DNA of 64,000 nucleotides. Source: an uncultured bacterium. GTDB lineage: Bacteria; Bacillota; Clostridia; Oscillospirales; Ruminococcaceae. Position numbers and translations under genes: made by a program. Below are positions 33,423 through 42,385 of the stretch, piece after piece (position 1 is the first letter of the stretch; the number at the start of each line of letters is the position of its first letter). The stretch lies in NCBI GenBank assembly GCA_905215965.1, contig CAJMSD010000005.1, forward strand, positions 1 through 64,000, given 5' to 3'. The notes beneath the pieces are model-generated. The model did not search any database, was not told the DNA's origin, and saw only the letters and a list, made by a program, of their open reading frames with translations.

Positions 33423-33863
33423 ATCAAAACGGTAGAGATCTTTACCGACGGCGCTTGCAGCGGTAATCCCGGTCCCGGCGGTTACGGCGCAGTCCTTAGA
33501 TTCGGTAATATTGAAAAGGAGCTTTCGGGCGGAGCGGCTGAAACTACCAACAACCGCATGGAGCTTCTTGGAGTTATTACAGCTTTGTCGGCTCTTAAAG
33601 AACCGTGCAGGGTCATACTTACTACTGACAGCAAATACGTTGTAGACAGCGTTACTAAAGGCTGGGTCTACGGCTGGAAGAAAAAAGGCTGGGTGAAGTC
33701 CGATAAAAAGCCTGCCCTGAATGTTGATCTTTGGGAGCAGCTTCTTCCGCTCCTCGAACGTCACGATGTGCAGTTCAACTGGGTAAAAGGTCATGCCGGT
33801 CATCCCGAAAACGAGCGCTGCGATAAGCTTGCTGTTGAACAGCGCGATAAGTATTCAAAGTAA
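33423..33863 (+). CDS. rnhA: Ribonuclease HI with apparent ATC start
   Basis: About 146 residues. The first codons encode IKTVEIFTDGACSGNPGPGGYG, the conserved RNase HI start with the catalytic Asp; the catalytic Glu is in NNRMELLGVI, with Asp in TTDSKYVVDSV and the late Asp in NERCDKLA. It cleaves RNA in RNA-DNA hybrids. No ATG, GTG or TTG exists between the stop at 33414 and the catalytic Asp; ATC 33423 is correctly spaced after GGGGTGA and fits the homologous Met. Starting at the ATG at 33558 would lose two catalytic acids. It is cotranscribed with iscS. Confidence 0.85.
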   Translation: MKTVEIFTDGACSGNPGPGGYGAVLRFGNIEKELSGGAAETTNNRMELLGVITALSALKEPCRVILTTDSKYVVDSVTKGWVYGWKKKGWVKSDKKPALNVDLWEQLLPLLERHDVQFNWVKGHAGHPENERCDKLAVEQRDKYSK

Positions 33864-33877
33864 TGGAGGCAAAGAAA

Positions 33878-35068
33878 ATGGAAAAAAGATTCATATATGC
33901 GGATAATGCAGCAACTACTCAGGTATCTGAGGAGGTCTTGAACGCTATGATGCCGTACTTCCGTACCGAGTACGGAAACGCTTCAAGCATATATAAGCTT
34001 GGCAGAGACGCTCAGGCGGCTATCGTTCGGGCAAGAGAGACTGTTGCCGCCGCTATCGGTGCCGATCCTTCCGAAATATATTTCACAAGCTGCGGTTCTG
34101 AGGCGGACAACTGGGCTGTTAAGGGAATTTGCGAGAGACTTGCTCCGAAGGGGAAAAAACATATAGTGACCTCTGTTTTTGAGCATCACGCCATTCTGCA
34201 TACCTGTCAGGATATGGAGAAAAAAGGCTATGAGGTTACTTATGTGCCGATTGATTCCGAGGGTATGGTAAACCCCGAGGATATAAGAAACGCAATTCGC
34301 GATGATACGGCTCTCGTAACTATTATGTATGCGAATAATGAGATCGGTACTATTCAGCCAATCGAGGAGATCGCTGAGATCTGTCACGAAAAGGGCGTTG
34401 TATTTCATACCGATGCGGTTCAGGCTGTCGGTCACGTCGAGATCGACGTTCATAAGCAGGGAATAGATATGCTGTCCTTATCCGGACATAAGATCCACGC
34501 TCAGAAAGGTATCGGCGCACTTTATGTGAGAAAGGGACTTAGTCTGCCAAATCTTATTCACGGCGGAGCGCAGGAGCGTAACAAGCGCGCAGGAACGGAA
34601 AATATTCCGGCAATTGTCGGACTTGCAAAAGCTATGGAGATCGCCTGCAATAATATTCCGGAGAAAGCCGCAAAGATAACGAAAATGAGAAACCGCCTTA
34701 TCGACGGAATACTTAAAATCGAAAGAACTCGTCTTAACGGCAGCAGAGAAAAGAGACTTCCGGGAAACTGCAATATTTCCATTGAGGGAATAGAGGGCGA
34801 ATCGCTTCTTCTTATGCTCGATATGTACGGAATATGCGCTTCTTCGGGTTCGGCTTGTACATCGGGTTCTCTTGATCCTTCTCATGTTCTTCTTGCTTTG
34901 GGACTTAAGCACGAGGTTGCCCACGGCTCGCTCAGACTTTCAATTGACGAAAGCTTCACTGACGAGGATATAGATTATATTCTTGATGCAGTTCCAAAGG
35001 TCGTTGAGCGTCTGAGAGCGATGTCTCCTCTCTGGGAGAAGATCGTCAAGAACGAAAAGATAGACTGA
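33878..35068 (+). CDS. iscS: Cysteine desulfurase
   Basis: 396 residues of the NifS/IscS class. Starts MEKRFIYADNAATT. The PLP lysine is in SLSGHKIHAQKGIGALY (about 200-216) and the catalytic Cys in GICASSGSACTSGSLDPSHV (about 318-337). It removes sulfur from cysteine and passes it as persulfide to the scaffold IscU encoded next. The start at 33878 is supported by GGAGG; an ATG at 33863 overlaps the rnhA stop. No IscR-type regulator is adjacent. Confidence 0.95.
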   Translation: MEKRFIYADNAATTQVSEEVLNAMMPYFRTEYGNASSIYKLGRDAQAAIVRARETVAAAIGADPSEIYFTSCGSEADNWAVKGICERLAPKGKKHIVTSVFEHHAILHTCQDMEKKGYEVTYVPIDSEGMVNPEDIRNAIRDDTALVTIMYANNEIGTIQPIEEIAEICHEKGVVFHTDAVQAVGHVEIDVHKQGIDMLSLSGHKIHAQKGIGALYVRKGLSLPNLIHGGAQERNKRAGTENIPAIVGLAKAMEIACNNIPEKAAKITKMRNRLIDGILKIERTRLNGSREKRLPGNCNISIEGIEGESLLLMLDMYGICASSGSACTSGSLDPSHVLLALGLKHEVAHGSLRLSIDESFTDEDIDYILDAVPKVVERLRAMSPLWEKIVKNEKID

Positions 35069-35135
35069 TGCGGCTTGTCTTATAAAATTTTTGAAACACA
35101 ACATCAATTTAATTTTTAAATAAAGGAGAATTATT

Positions 35136-35558
35136 ATGTTATACAGCGAAAAGGTACTCGATCATTTTTCAAATCCGAGAAACGTAGGAGAAATTGAGGA
35201 CGCAGACGGCGTTGGCGAGGTAGGAAACGCAAAATGCGGCGATATCATGAAAATGTACATCAAGGTAAATAACGGCATTATTACAGATGTTAAATTTAAG
35301 ACCTTTGGCTGCGGAGCTGCCGTTGCTACTTCTTCAATGGCTACGGAGCTTATTAAGGGAAAATCCATAGATGACGCTCTGAAGCTGACTAATAAGGCTG
35401 TAGTTGAGGCTCTGGACGGACTTCCGGCAGTTAAGCTTCACTGCTCGGTTCTTGCCGAACAGGCTATAAAGGCGGCTCTTTCGGATTATTATACAAGACA
35501 GGGCATCGATCCTCTTCCGATCATTGGAGATATCGGTGAATGCGAGCATTGCCACTGA
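35136..35558 (+). CDS. iscU: Iron-sulfur cluster scaffold IscU/NifU-like
   Basis: 140 residues. The three cluster-ligand cysteines are in GNAKCGDIM, TFGCGAAVA and KLHCSVLAE, with LYSEKVLDHFSNPRNVGEI at the N-terminus. It assembles Fe-S clusters from sulfur delivered by IscS. A C-terminal ECEHCH adds two further Cys. TAAAGGAG precedes the ATG. It completes the rnhA-iscS-iscU unit. Confidence 0.95.
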   Translation: MLYSEKVLDHFSNPRNVGEIEDADGVGEVGNAKCGDIMKMYIKVNNGIITDVKFKTFGCGAAVATSSMATELIKGKSIDDALKLTNKAVVEALDGLPAVKLHCSVLAEQAIKAALSDYYTRQGIDPLPIIGDIGECEHCH

Positions 35559-35869
35559 GTTAAAAACAACTGAATATTTTTAAAATTCGGTCCTTTTCGT
35601 TTATGCGGAACGGACTGATTTTTTATTGATTTCTGCCTTAAAACTTTTTCTCCGTTTTTAATTTATTAATATTATGTGAAGCTGTGATTCTGTATGTGTG
35701 GTAATTATGTATAAGTTTGACTTATCTTCTTATATAAAACGCTGAAAAGCTTGCTAGTAACCAAATGTTAATATTTCTGCAACCAAATTGTAATAAATTT
35801 TTGTATAAAATATGTATAATATATGTATAACATATTATAGGCAGCATCTTTTGAAAGAAGTGTGATAAT
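35559..35869. other. Intergenic region iscU / GH9
   Basis: 311 bases. A terminator for iscU (TCGGTCC / GGACTGA stem, about 35586-35626, then TTTTTT) is followed by AT-rich DNA with overlapping TATAAT-like boxes near 35805-35830 that probably hold the GH9 promoter. No coding sequence seen. Confidence 0.55.
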
Positions 35870-38089
35870 ATGCTAAAGGAAAAATTAAACAAGATAAAAT
35901 CGGTTATCATAAGCGGTATCATCTCGGTTTCGGCTCTTGCAGCTCCGCTTTCAGCCAATCTTTCTGCTCCTCTTACGGCTAATGCGGCTGAAAATGATAA
36001 CTACGCAAAATTACTTCAATACTCTCTCTATTTTTATGACGCAAATATGTGCGGTTCTCAGGTCAGCGAGAGATCAAGACTCACCTGGCGCGGAGACTGT
36101 CATACAAGCGACGAGGTTGACGGAGGCTTCCACGATGCCGGCGATCACGCAATGTTCGGTCTGCCGCAGGGATTTACCGCTTCAACGCTCGGCTGGAGCT
36201 ATTACGAATTTGGTGATGCTTATGATTCCCTTGGTCAGACAGCTCACTTTAAAGTCATTTCGGATCATTTTTCCGAATTTTTCAGAAATTGTACAAAGCT
36301 TTCGGGCGATAACGTTTCAAGCATTTGTATACAAAAGGGAATCGGTCAGACCGACCACAATTACTGGGGATCTCCCGAAGCTCAGGGCTACAGAGGCGGC
36401 TGTGACTGGCGAAGCTCGGGCTGCGGCGATATTGCTGCCGAATATGCAGCGTCGCTTGCGCTCAGCTACATAAACTTCGGCAGCGCAGAGGATCTTAAAT
36501 ATGCAAAGGCTCTCTACAAATATGCGAAAAATAATGCTTCAACTTCAAACGGCGACTGCGAGGGATTCTATTCGTCAAAAAGCGTAAACGACGATATCGC
36601 ATGGGCTGCCGGCTGGCTTTACCTTGCAACAAAGGAAGAATCATATAAGAACGACTGCGCAAGCAATCAGGTTCAGTATATTGGCTGGGTTCACGGCTGG
36701 GATAACGTTGCTCTCGGCGCAGCCTGCGTTTACTCCCATATAACGGGAGACTGGAGCAAGGTAAACAGCTGGATAAGCGGTCAGTGCACCAGCAATAATT
36801 ATTACTTCCTCGATAAATGGGGAAGCGCGCGTCTCAATTGCTCCATGCAGTTTACGGCTCTCGCAGCTTCAAAGAATTCAAGCGCGGATTACTCGGCTTG
36901 GTGCAAAAATCAGATGAATTATATCCTCGGAAACAATCCTGCCAATACCTGCTTTGTTGTGGGATTTTCAGGTAATTCGGCAAAAAGGCCTCATCACAGA
37001 GCTTGTTCCGGAACGGCTAATGCCGAAGATAATTCCGATTCAAAATACGTTCTTGTCGGAGCTCTTGTCGGCGGTCCGACTGACGCTAACGGCACTTATC
37101 AGGACAGCCGTGCGGACTATGTCTGCAACGAGGTAGCCTGCGATTACAATGCAGGTCTTGTGGGCGCGGCTGCCGGACTTTATTCGGTTTACAAAACAGG
37201 AAAGACCGCCACTTCTATCGTTGGAGTTTCGTCTGTATATGATGATCCGATCACAACAACTCCGTCGGTAACGACCACAACGACTTCAAATCATAATCCG
37301 CCTACCCAGACAACGACCACAACAAATAATAACAGCGGTTCATCGGGAGAATACGTTCTTAATGTGAACGAAAGTTATGATTATTACAGCATGAGCGATA
37401 AAATGATCGGCTGGGAGTGGAGTAAATTTAATATTCCCGCAAACGAAAACATTAAAAAGGTCGAAGTGACTCTTTCCGGTTCATCTAATCTCGGAAAATG
37501 GCAGGGAGCTTTCGGCTCGTCTACCGTTGTTTCTCCGGACTACTGGACTCAGACCGATCAGATGGAGCAGTATATCTCGGGCACATCGGGAACGATCTCG
37601 TGGGATATTGATTCAGCAACATCTGCCATTATTCAGAGGGGATACGGAGGAGAGCTTAAATTTGGTATCTGGTGGATAGACAACAGCCAGTTTACCGTAA
37701 AATCCGTTAAGGTTTACACCGACGGCAAGTCTGCAGCAACGACAACTGCCACAAAACCAACCACTACTACTACGACAACCACGACCACTACTACAACCAC
37801 TACTACTACGACAACCACGACCACAACAACTTCAACGACTGTCACAACCTCGGAAGAAGTTAAGGTTACGCTCTGGGGAGACGCGGATCTTAGCGGAAAA
37901 GTCAATCTTGACGACGTTATCAAAATTCTCTGCTACAGCTCAGACAGAGTGGCTTTCCCGCTGGAAGAGACGGGATTAAAAAATGCCGACGTTTATCAGA
38001 ACGGAGACGGAGTAAGTGTAAACGATGCCGTTTCGATTCAGAAATATCTTTCGCAGCAGCTCGATTCGCTTCCGGAATCATATAATTAA
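35870..38089 (+). CDS. GH9 cellulase with carbohydrate-binding-like domain and dockerin
   Basis: 739 residues, exported (signal peptide about 1-38). The GH9 catalytic domain (about 42-440) has the nucleophile-side motif DGGFHDAGDHAMFG and the acid Glu in SRADYVCNEVACDYNAG. After a Thr-rich linker comes a ~130-residue beta domain (about 500-625; GWEWSKFNI, GKWQGAFGSS) resembling Ruminococcus cellulase binding modules, then a Thr tract (about 628-660), then a dockerin with two Ca2+-loop repeats (DADLSGKVNLDD and DVYQNGDGVSVNDAVS) ending DSLPESYN. It should hydrolyse beta-1,4-glucan as part of a cellulosome-like complex. Confidence 0.93.
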   Translation: MLKEKLNKIKSVIISGIISVSALAAPLSANLSAPLTANAAENDNYAKLLQYSLYFYDANMCGSQVSERSRLTWRGDCHTSDEVDGGFHDAGDHAMFGLPQGFTASTLGWSYYEFGDAYDSLGQTAHFKVISDHFSEFFRNCTKLSGDNVSSICIQKGIGQTDHNYWGSPEAQGYRGGCDWRSSGCGDIAAEYAASLALSYINFGSAEDLKYAKALYKYAKNNASTSNGDCEGFYSSKSVNDDIAWAAGWLYLATKEESYKNDCASNQVQYIGWVHGWDNVALGAACVYSHITGDWSKVNSWISGQCTSNNYYFLDKWGSARLNCSMQFTALAASKNSSADYSAWCKNQMNYILGNNPANTCFVVGFSGNSAKRPHHRACSGTANAEDNSDSKYVLVGALVGGPTDANGTYQDSRADYVCNEVACDYNAGLVGAAAGLYSVYKTGKTATSIVGVSSVYDDPITTTPSVTTTTTSNHNPPTQTTTTTNNNSGSSGEYVLNVNESYDYYSMSDKMIGWEWSKFNIPANENIKKVEVTLSGSSNLGKWQGAFGSSTVVSPDYWTQTDQMEQYISGTSGTISWDIDSATSAIIQRGYGGELKFGIWWIDNSQFTVKSVKVYTDGKSAATTTATKPTTTTTTTTTTTTTTTTTTTTTTTTSTTVTTSEEVKVTLWGDADLSGKVNLDDVIKILCYSSDRVAFPLEETGLKNADVYQNGDGVSVNDAVSIQKYLSQQLDSLPESYN
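37729..37850. repeat. ACN-rich tract encoding poly-threonine linker
   Basis: About 30 near-consecutive Thr codons (ACA, ACC, ACT and ACG mixed) inside the GH9 gene, a low-complexity linker before the dockerin. Mixed codons argue against simple slippage. Confidence 0.9.
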
Positions 38090-38096
38090 ATGTTAC

Positions 38097-38127
38097 AAAA
38101 CGGCAGGAGATAAATCCTGCCGTTTTT
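38097..38127 (+). terminator. GH9 terminator
   Basis: CGGCAGGA / TCCTGCCG stem, loop GATAAA, T-run. Confidence 0.9.
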
Positions 38128-38225
38128 ATTCTGTAAAAATAAAATTATAGAAATATATTTGTTTACTTGAATTTTTATAGAAATATTGTATAATGTAAAC
38201 ATAAATTTTTTTGGAGGTTTTTACT

Positions 38226-39340
38226 ATGAAAAAGTTATTATCTGCTTTGCTTGCAATCAGTATTGTTTTTGGCGGAGCTGTGCCGATCGCTGTAAATCCG
38301 CAGAATTACGTCATTTCAGCAAGCGCGGCTGAGGAGTATACGAAGTGAACATACGAATCTCTTACATATAAAAATTATGGTGACTACATAGAAATTTCTG
38401 GCTGTAACGCCTCGGCGACTTCCGTAGAAATACCGTCTGAAATTGACGGAGTGCCTGTTACGAGTATAGGTTATGGGGCGTTCCATTTGTGCTCAGGCTT
38501 GACCTCTATAAACATTCCCAACAGCGTTACAAGTATCGGAGATTATGCATTTTACAATTGTTCAAGCCTGACCTCAATCACAATTTCCAACAGTGTTACA
38601 AGCATCGGAGTTAGAGCGTTTAACGGTTGTACATGCCTGACCTCAATAACAATTCCTGACAGCGTTACAAATATTGGCGCTAGTGCGTTCTCCGGTTGCT
38701 CAAGCCTGACCTCTATAACTATTCCCGACAGCGTTACAAGCATCGGTGATTATGTGTTCTATTATTGCTCAGGCTTGACCTCTATAACTATTCCCGACAG
38801 CGTTACAAGCATCGGTGATTATGCGTTCTATTATTGCTCAGGCTTGACCTCTGTAACTATTCCCGACAGCGTTACAACCATTGAATTTAAGGCGTTTTAC
38901 GGTTGTTCAGGTTTGACCTCAATAACAATTGAAATCCCAATTGTGAAATATATGACAGCAAGGATACTATAACTAATAGTCAAGGTGACGATTATAATAC
39001 TGATTATTTTAACGTCACGATTTACGGCTATGAAAATTCAACTGCTCAGGCTTATGCTGAAAAATATGATTGTAAATTTGAAGTTATTTCTTCCAAAACA
39101 GAACTCGGCGATGTTGACAATGACGGCGCAATAAACTCTAGCGACGCTTCACTTGTTCTCCGCGAGTATGCTCTCACTTCGACCGGAGAAGCTCCCACAT
39201 TCAACGAAGATCAGAAAGCAGCAGCCGATGTAAACGGCGATGAAGCGGTCGATTCCTCCGACGCTTCAACTATCCTCGCTTACTATGCATATACCGCAAC
39301 AGGCGGAACGGACAGCATATCGGAATTTATGAAGAAATAA
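38226..39340 (+). pseudogene. BspA-like leucine-rich-repeat dockerin protein, broken
   Basis: Signal peptide MKKLLSALLAISIVFGGA, then after 40 codons an in-frame TGA (38346-38348). The frame continues as TYESLTYKNYGDYIEISGC and about seven 23-residue BspA-type repeats (SVTSIGDYAFYYCSGLTSITIPD). At about 38931-38935 one A is missing (GAAATCCC for expected GAAAATCCC), shifting the frame; the other frame gives NPNCEIYDSKDTIT and then a dockerin (DVDNDGAINSSDASLVLREYA and DVNGDEAVDSSDASTIL), ending TAA 39338-39340. Intact relatives are secreted surface proteins attached to cohesins. Two lesions make a functional product unlikely. Confidence 0.88.
38447..38925 (+). repeat. 69-bp tandem repeats of BspA-type LRR
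   Basis: About seven coding repeats of 23 residues; copies near 38700-38860 are almost identical at the DNA level, a substrate for recombination. Confidence 0.85.
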
Positions 39341-39349
39341 AATAAAGCA

Positions 39350-39377
39350 AAACGAGCCGAAAACGGCTCGTTTTTTT
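39350..39377. terminator. Terminator between LRR gene and regulator
   Basis: AAACGAGCCG / CGGCTCGTTT, loop AAAA, seven T. Serves the plus strand chiefly. Confidence 0.9.
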
Positions 39378-39406
39378 GTTGTTGAATAAGTTTTCGGCGC
39401 GTGCGC

Positions 39407-39811
39407 TTATGTATTTGAAGCATTGGCGGAAGATCTCTTGTTTATAGTGCGGGATACGATACCTTTTAAACGCTTGCACGTTTCAAGAGGATATTCCGTC
39501 AAAAAAGTGACCGCGCTTTTATGAGCCTCCTCGTGGGAGAGCTTCAGGAATTTGCGGAAGAACAAATAAACCTCTCCAAAAACGTCGGAAATTTCACTAA
39601 CGGCTTTTTTTCCCTCGGGAGTAAGCTTTACACCGTTGCAGAAATCCTCGTAAACAAGCTCCGATGCAGCCAGACAGCGAAGCATTTTGCTTACGCTTGG
39701 CCTTGAAACGCCAAGATGACGGGATATATGAACGCATTTAATGGTATCGTTTGTTTCCATAAGCTCTTTAATTGCAATAAGATAACGGATATGACCTGAG
39801 CATTGATTCAT
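39407..39811 (-). CDS. DtxR/MntR-like metal-dependent regulator
   Basis: 134 residues. Winged helix-turn-helix (about 5-65; HIRYLIAIKELMETNDTIKCVHISRHLGVSRPSVSKMLRCL) followed by a helical dimerisation segment (LTPEGKKAVSEISDVFGEVYLFFRKFLKLSHEEAHKSA) with Glu and His residues typical of the metal sites in this family. Such proteins repress metal-uptake genes when Fe2+ or Mn2+ is plentiful. GGAGG precedes the ATG. It is the last gene of a long minus-strand run, 14 bases after pgsA. Confidence 0.8.
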   Translation of the reverse strand: MNQCSGHIRYLIAIKELMETNDTIKCVHISRHLGVSRPSVSKMLRCLAASELVYEDFCNGVKLTPEGKKAVSEISDVFGEVYLFFRKFLKLSHEEAHKSAVTFLTEYPLETCKRLKGIVSRTINKRSSANASNT

Positions 39812-39825
39812 ATAATACCTCCCTG

Positions 39826-40416
39826 TTATTTGTCCGAATCAATAAGATGCCAATAACCTTTGAGATAGATGCCGCCCGAAATAACGGTAAGCGCTGTCGA
39901 TATCCATATAAGCGACGTAACGATCCAATTGTCTATGCAGTTTACGATATTTTTCGGTACGGTAAACCAGATGCTGCAATCGTATTTAACGCACAGCCAT
40001 AAAAGAATGCCGACTATAGTGACCATTGTGAACGCGGTTTTCAGCTTTCCCCAGATTCCGGCAGCGACAACGACTCCGCTGTTTGCCGCAAGAAGTCTGA
40101 GACCGGAAACCATAAATTCTCTTGCCGTTATTATAATGAAAGGAACTGCTCCGACGCTGACCTCGGGCATTTCAACAAAAATAGCAAGTGCAGCCATCAC
40201 AAGGACTTTATCGGCAAGAGGATCGAGAAATTTGCCGAAATTTGTAACAAGATGATTTTTTCTTGCGATGTGACCGTCCAGTGCGTCAGTGATAGACGCG
40301 GCGGCAAATATTACAAGAGCCGCAAAATAATGAAACGGAAATTCAATATACATAAAAAGCATAAAGAACGGGATCAATAATACCCGTGCAAGCGTAAGCT
40401 TATTGGGCAGATTCAT
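39826..40416 (-). CDS. pgsA: CDP-diacylglycerol--glycerol-3-phosphate 3-phosphatidyltransferase
   Basis: 196 residues with four or five membrane helices. The CDP-alcohol phosphotransferase signature is complete: DALDGHIARKNHLVTNFGKF followed by LDPLADK (about 44-71), with the metal-binding Asp residues. It makes phosphatidylglycerophosphate, the precursor of phosphatidylglycerol and cardiolipin. The start overlaps the rimO stop by 4 bases. Confidence 0.93.
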   Translation of the reverse strand: MNLPNKLTLARVLLIPFFMLFMYIEFPFHYFAALVIFAAASITDALDGHIARKNHLVTNFGKFLDPLADKVLVMAALAIFVEMPEVSVGAVPFIIITAREFMVSGLRLLAANSGVVVAAGIWGKLKTAFTMVTIVGILLWLCVKYDCSIWFTVPKNIVNCIDNWIVTSLIWISTALTVISGGIYLKGYWHLIDSDK

Positions 40417-41744
40417 TCTGCAATCACCTCACCGATAAGATCATAATCAAGAGTATCTGTAATTTTTATGGTAACGTAGTCTCCTATTTCAAGAGAATGC
40501 GGCGATGTAAAGAAAATTTTTCCGTCGATATCGGGAGCGTCGGCGGCGGTGCGTCCGAACCAGCACTCTCCGAAGCGGTCAAAGCCTTCGACAACGGCAG
40601 TCGTAACGGTATCCATTAATTTGCTGTTGTTTTGCGCGCTGATGGAAAGCTGCTGCTCCATAATGATGTCAGCGCGGTGAGCAGCCGTTTCCTCGTCGAT
40701 CTGTTCCGGCATATCGTAAGCCTTTGTGCCTTCTTCACGTGAATATGCAAAGCAGCCCAATCTGTCGAAGCGGATACGCTGAACGAATTCCGCAAGCTCC
40801 TCGAACTGCTCCTCCGTTTCGCTGGGGAAGCCTGTAATCAGAGTGGTGCGGATTATAATTCCGGGGATTTTTTCCCTGATCTTATTCATAAGAGCTTCAA
40901 GCTGCTCGGCATTGCCCCAGCGATTCATGCGGCTGAGGATATCCTCGCTGCAATGCTGGATAGGGATATCGAGGTACTTTACAATTTTTTCCTCATTAGC
41001 TATTGTGTCCAGAAGTTCGTCGGTTATTCGCTCGGGATAGCAATACAGCACGCGTATCCAGCGGATTCCGTCGATAGCGGCTATTTTACGGAGCAGTTCG
41101 GGAAGCTTTGATTCGCCGTAAAGATCCTCTCCGTAGCGAGTGGTATCCTGAGCGATTACCACAATTTCCGTTACTCCGTTATCGGCAAGCCATTTTGCTT
41201 CGGAAAGAACGTCCTCCATAGGAACGCTTCTGAATTTGCCGCGTATCATGGGAATTGCGCAATATGTACAGCAGTTGCTGCAGCCCTCGGCTATTTTAAG
41301 ATACGCGAAAAAGGGCAGAGTTGAAATAATTCTGTCTCCCGTAAGCTCGGCGTCAAGCTTTGGAGCAAAATTAATATATCTTTCGTTTGCGAGGACGTGG
41401 TCGAGCACGTCGATGATATCTTTATTGTTTCCGATACCTACAACAGCGTCTGCTTCGGGAAAAAGCTCGGCAGCTTCTTCGCGGTAGCGTTCGGTAAGAC
41501 AGCCGGTAATGATGATTTTTTTCAGCGTACCGTCGGCTTTCAGCTTGCCCAGCTCGAGGATCGTTTCAATAGCCTCTTCCTTGGCGGACTGAATAAAGCC
41601 GCAGGTATTTACAACGGCGATATCCGCAAGTCCCGGTTCGGTCACAAGCTGGTAGCCATGCTTTCGCAGCTTATACAGCATTCTTTCGGAATCAACGAGG
41701 TTTTTTGAACATCCCAGCGATACCATTCCGACTTTGATTGGCAT
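40413..41744 (-). CDS. rimO: Ribosomal protein S12 methylthiotransferase
   Basis: 443 residues. N-terminal UPF0004 domain with Cys in SLGCSKNLVDSE, VVNTCGF and ITGCLTERY (auxiliary 4Fe-4S cluster), radical-SAM core with CSNCCTYCAIP (CxxxCxxC), and a C-terminal TRAM domain. It adds a methylthio group to Asp of S12. GGAGGAA precedes the ATG. It lies between recX (3-base gap) and pgsA in an operon. Confidence 0.95.
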   Translation of the reverse strand: MPIKVGMVSLGCSKNLVDSERMLYKLRKHGYQLVTEPGLADIAVVNTCGFIQSAKEEAIETILELGKLKADGTLKKIIITGCLTERYREEAAELFPEADAVVGIGNNKDIIDVLDHVLANERYINFAPKLDAELTGDRIISTLPFFAYLKIAEGCSNCCTYCAIPMIRGKFRSVPMEDVLSEAKWLADNGVTEIVVIAQDTTRYGEDLYGESKLPELLRKIAAIDGIRWIRVLYCYPERITDELLDTIANEEKIVKYLDIPIQHCSEDILSRMNRWGNAEQLEALMNKIREKIPGIIIRTTLITGFPSETEEQFEELAEFVQRIRFDRLGCFAYSREEGTKAYDMPEQIDEETAAHRADIIMEQQLSISAQNNSKLMDTVTTAVVEGFDRFGECWFGRTAADAPDIDGKIFFTSPHSLEIGDYVTIKITDTLDYDLIGEVIAE

Positions 41745-41747
41745 TTG

Positions 41748-42383
41748 TCATTCCTCCTGTGCTTCAAGCTCCTCAAAATAGCGGAAAACGGCTTCGTTTA
41801 TCTCACCGAAGCTGTAGCCGTATCTTACAAGAGCGCATTTTACCTTTTCGACTGACTTTCTGTCGTTTTTATCCTGCAAATTACGGGAGTGCTTGTTTTC
41901 GAGCAGCCAGTCGAGATTTTCCTCAAAAAGCTCGTCATATTGGGCGATAGCGTCCGTGATAACAAATTTATCAAGTCCCTTGCGCATCATTTCGCTTCGA
42001 ACGCGTCTTTCGCCGTAGCGTTTTGATTCGATATATTTTCTTGCAAGTCTTTCCGCATACCGTTCGTCGTCAATAAAGCCGTGTTCGGTCAGTCTTTTCA
42101 TGATCTTTATGCAGAGATTTTCATTTTTATAGGTCTTGACAAGCTTTTCGAGCATTTCTTTATATGAATAGTCTCTGTAATCGAGAAGATGCAGAGCGTA
42201 TTGATATCCTCGCCTGAAATTGGAAGCGTAGATAATTTTTCTAAGCTCGGTCTGATCGAGCTCCATATCGCTGTGGACGGCAAAATCAGCGATAATATCA
42301 GCATGAAGATAAATTTTACGTCCGTCGTCAAGCTCTGTTTCATATGTAGAGCCTTTATATTTGCTTACCGATAATATTCTCAT
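41748..42383 (-). CDS. recX: Regulatory protein RecX
   Basis: 211 residues of three-helix RecX repeats (RGYQYALHLLDYRDYSYKEMLEKL, FIDDERYAERLARKYIESKRYGERRVRSEMMRKG). RecX binds RecA filaments and blocks strand exchange. It starts 2 bases after the recA stop, the standard recA-recX order. Confidence 0.92.
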   Translation of the reverse strand: MRILSVSKYKGSTYETELDDGRKIYLHADIIADFAVHSDMELDQTELRKIIYASNFRRGYQYALHLLDYRDYSYKEMLEKLVKTYKNENLCIKIMKRLTEHGFIDDERYAERLARKYIESKRYGERRVRSEMMRKGLDKFVITDAIAQYDELFEENLDWLLENKHSRNLQDKNDRKSVEKVKCALVRYGYSFGEINEAVFRYFEELEAQEE

Positions 42384-42385
42384 TT

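Noticed and set aside
33558..33863. rnhA starting at the internal ATG
   Set aside because: It would remove the first two catalytic acids and the conserved N-terminal strand, although the upstream codons are fully conserved in pattern.
22341..38348. TGA read as tryptophan genome-wide
   Set aside because: purB, spoIVB, iscS, bglA and recX all end properly at TGA at family-normal lengths, so TGA is a real stop here.
38447..38925. Tandem repeats as a CRISPR or satellite
   Set aside because: The 69-bp period encodes 23-residue leucine-rich repeats and is continuous coding sequence.
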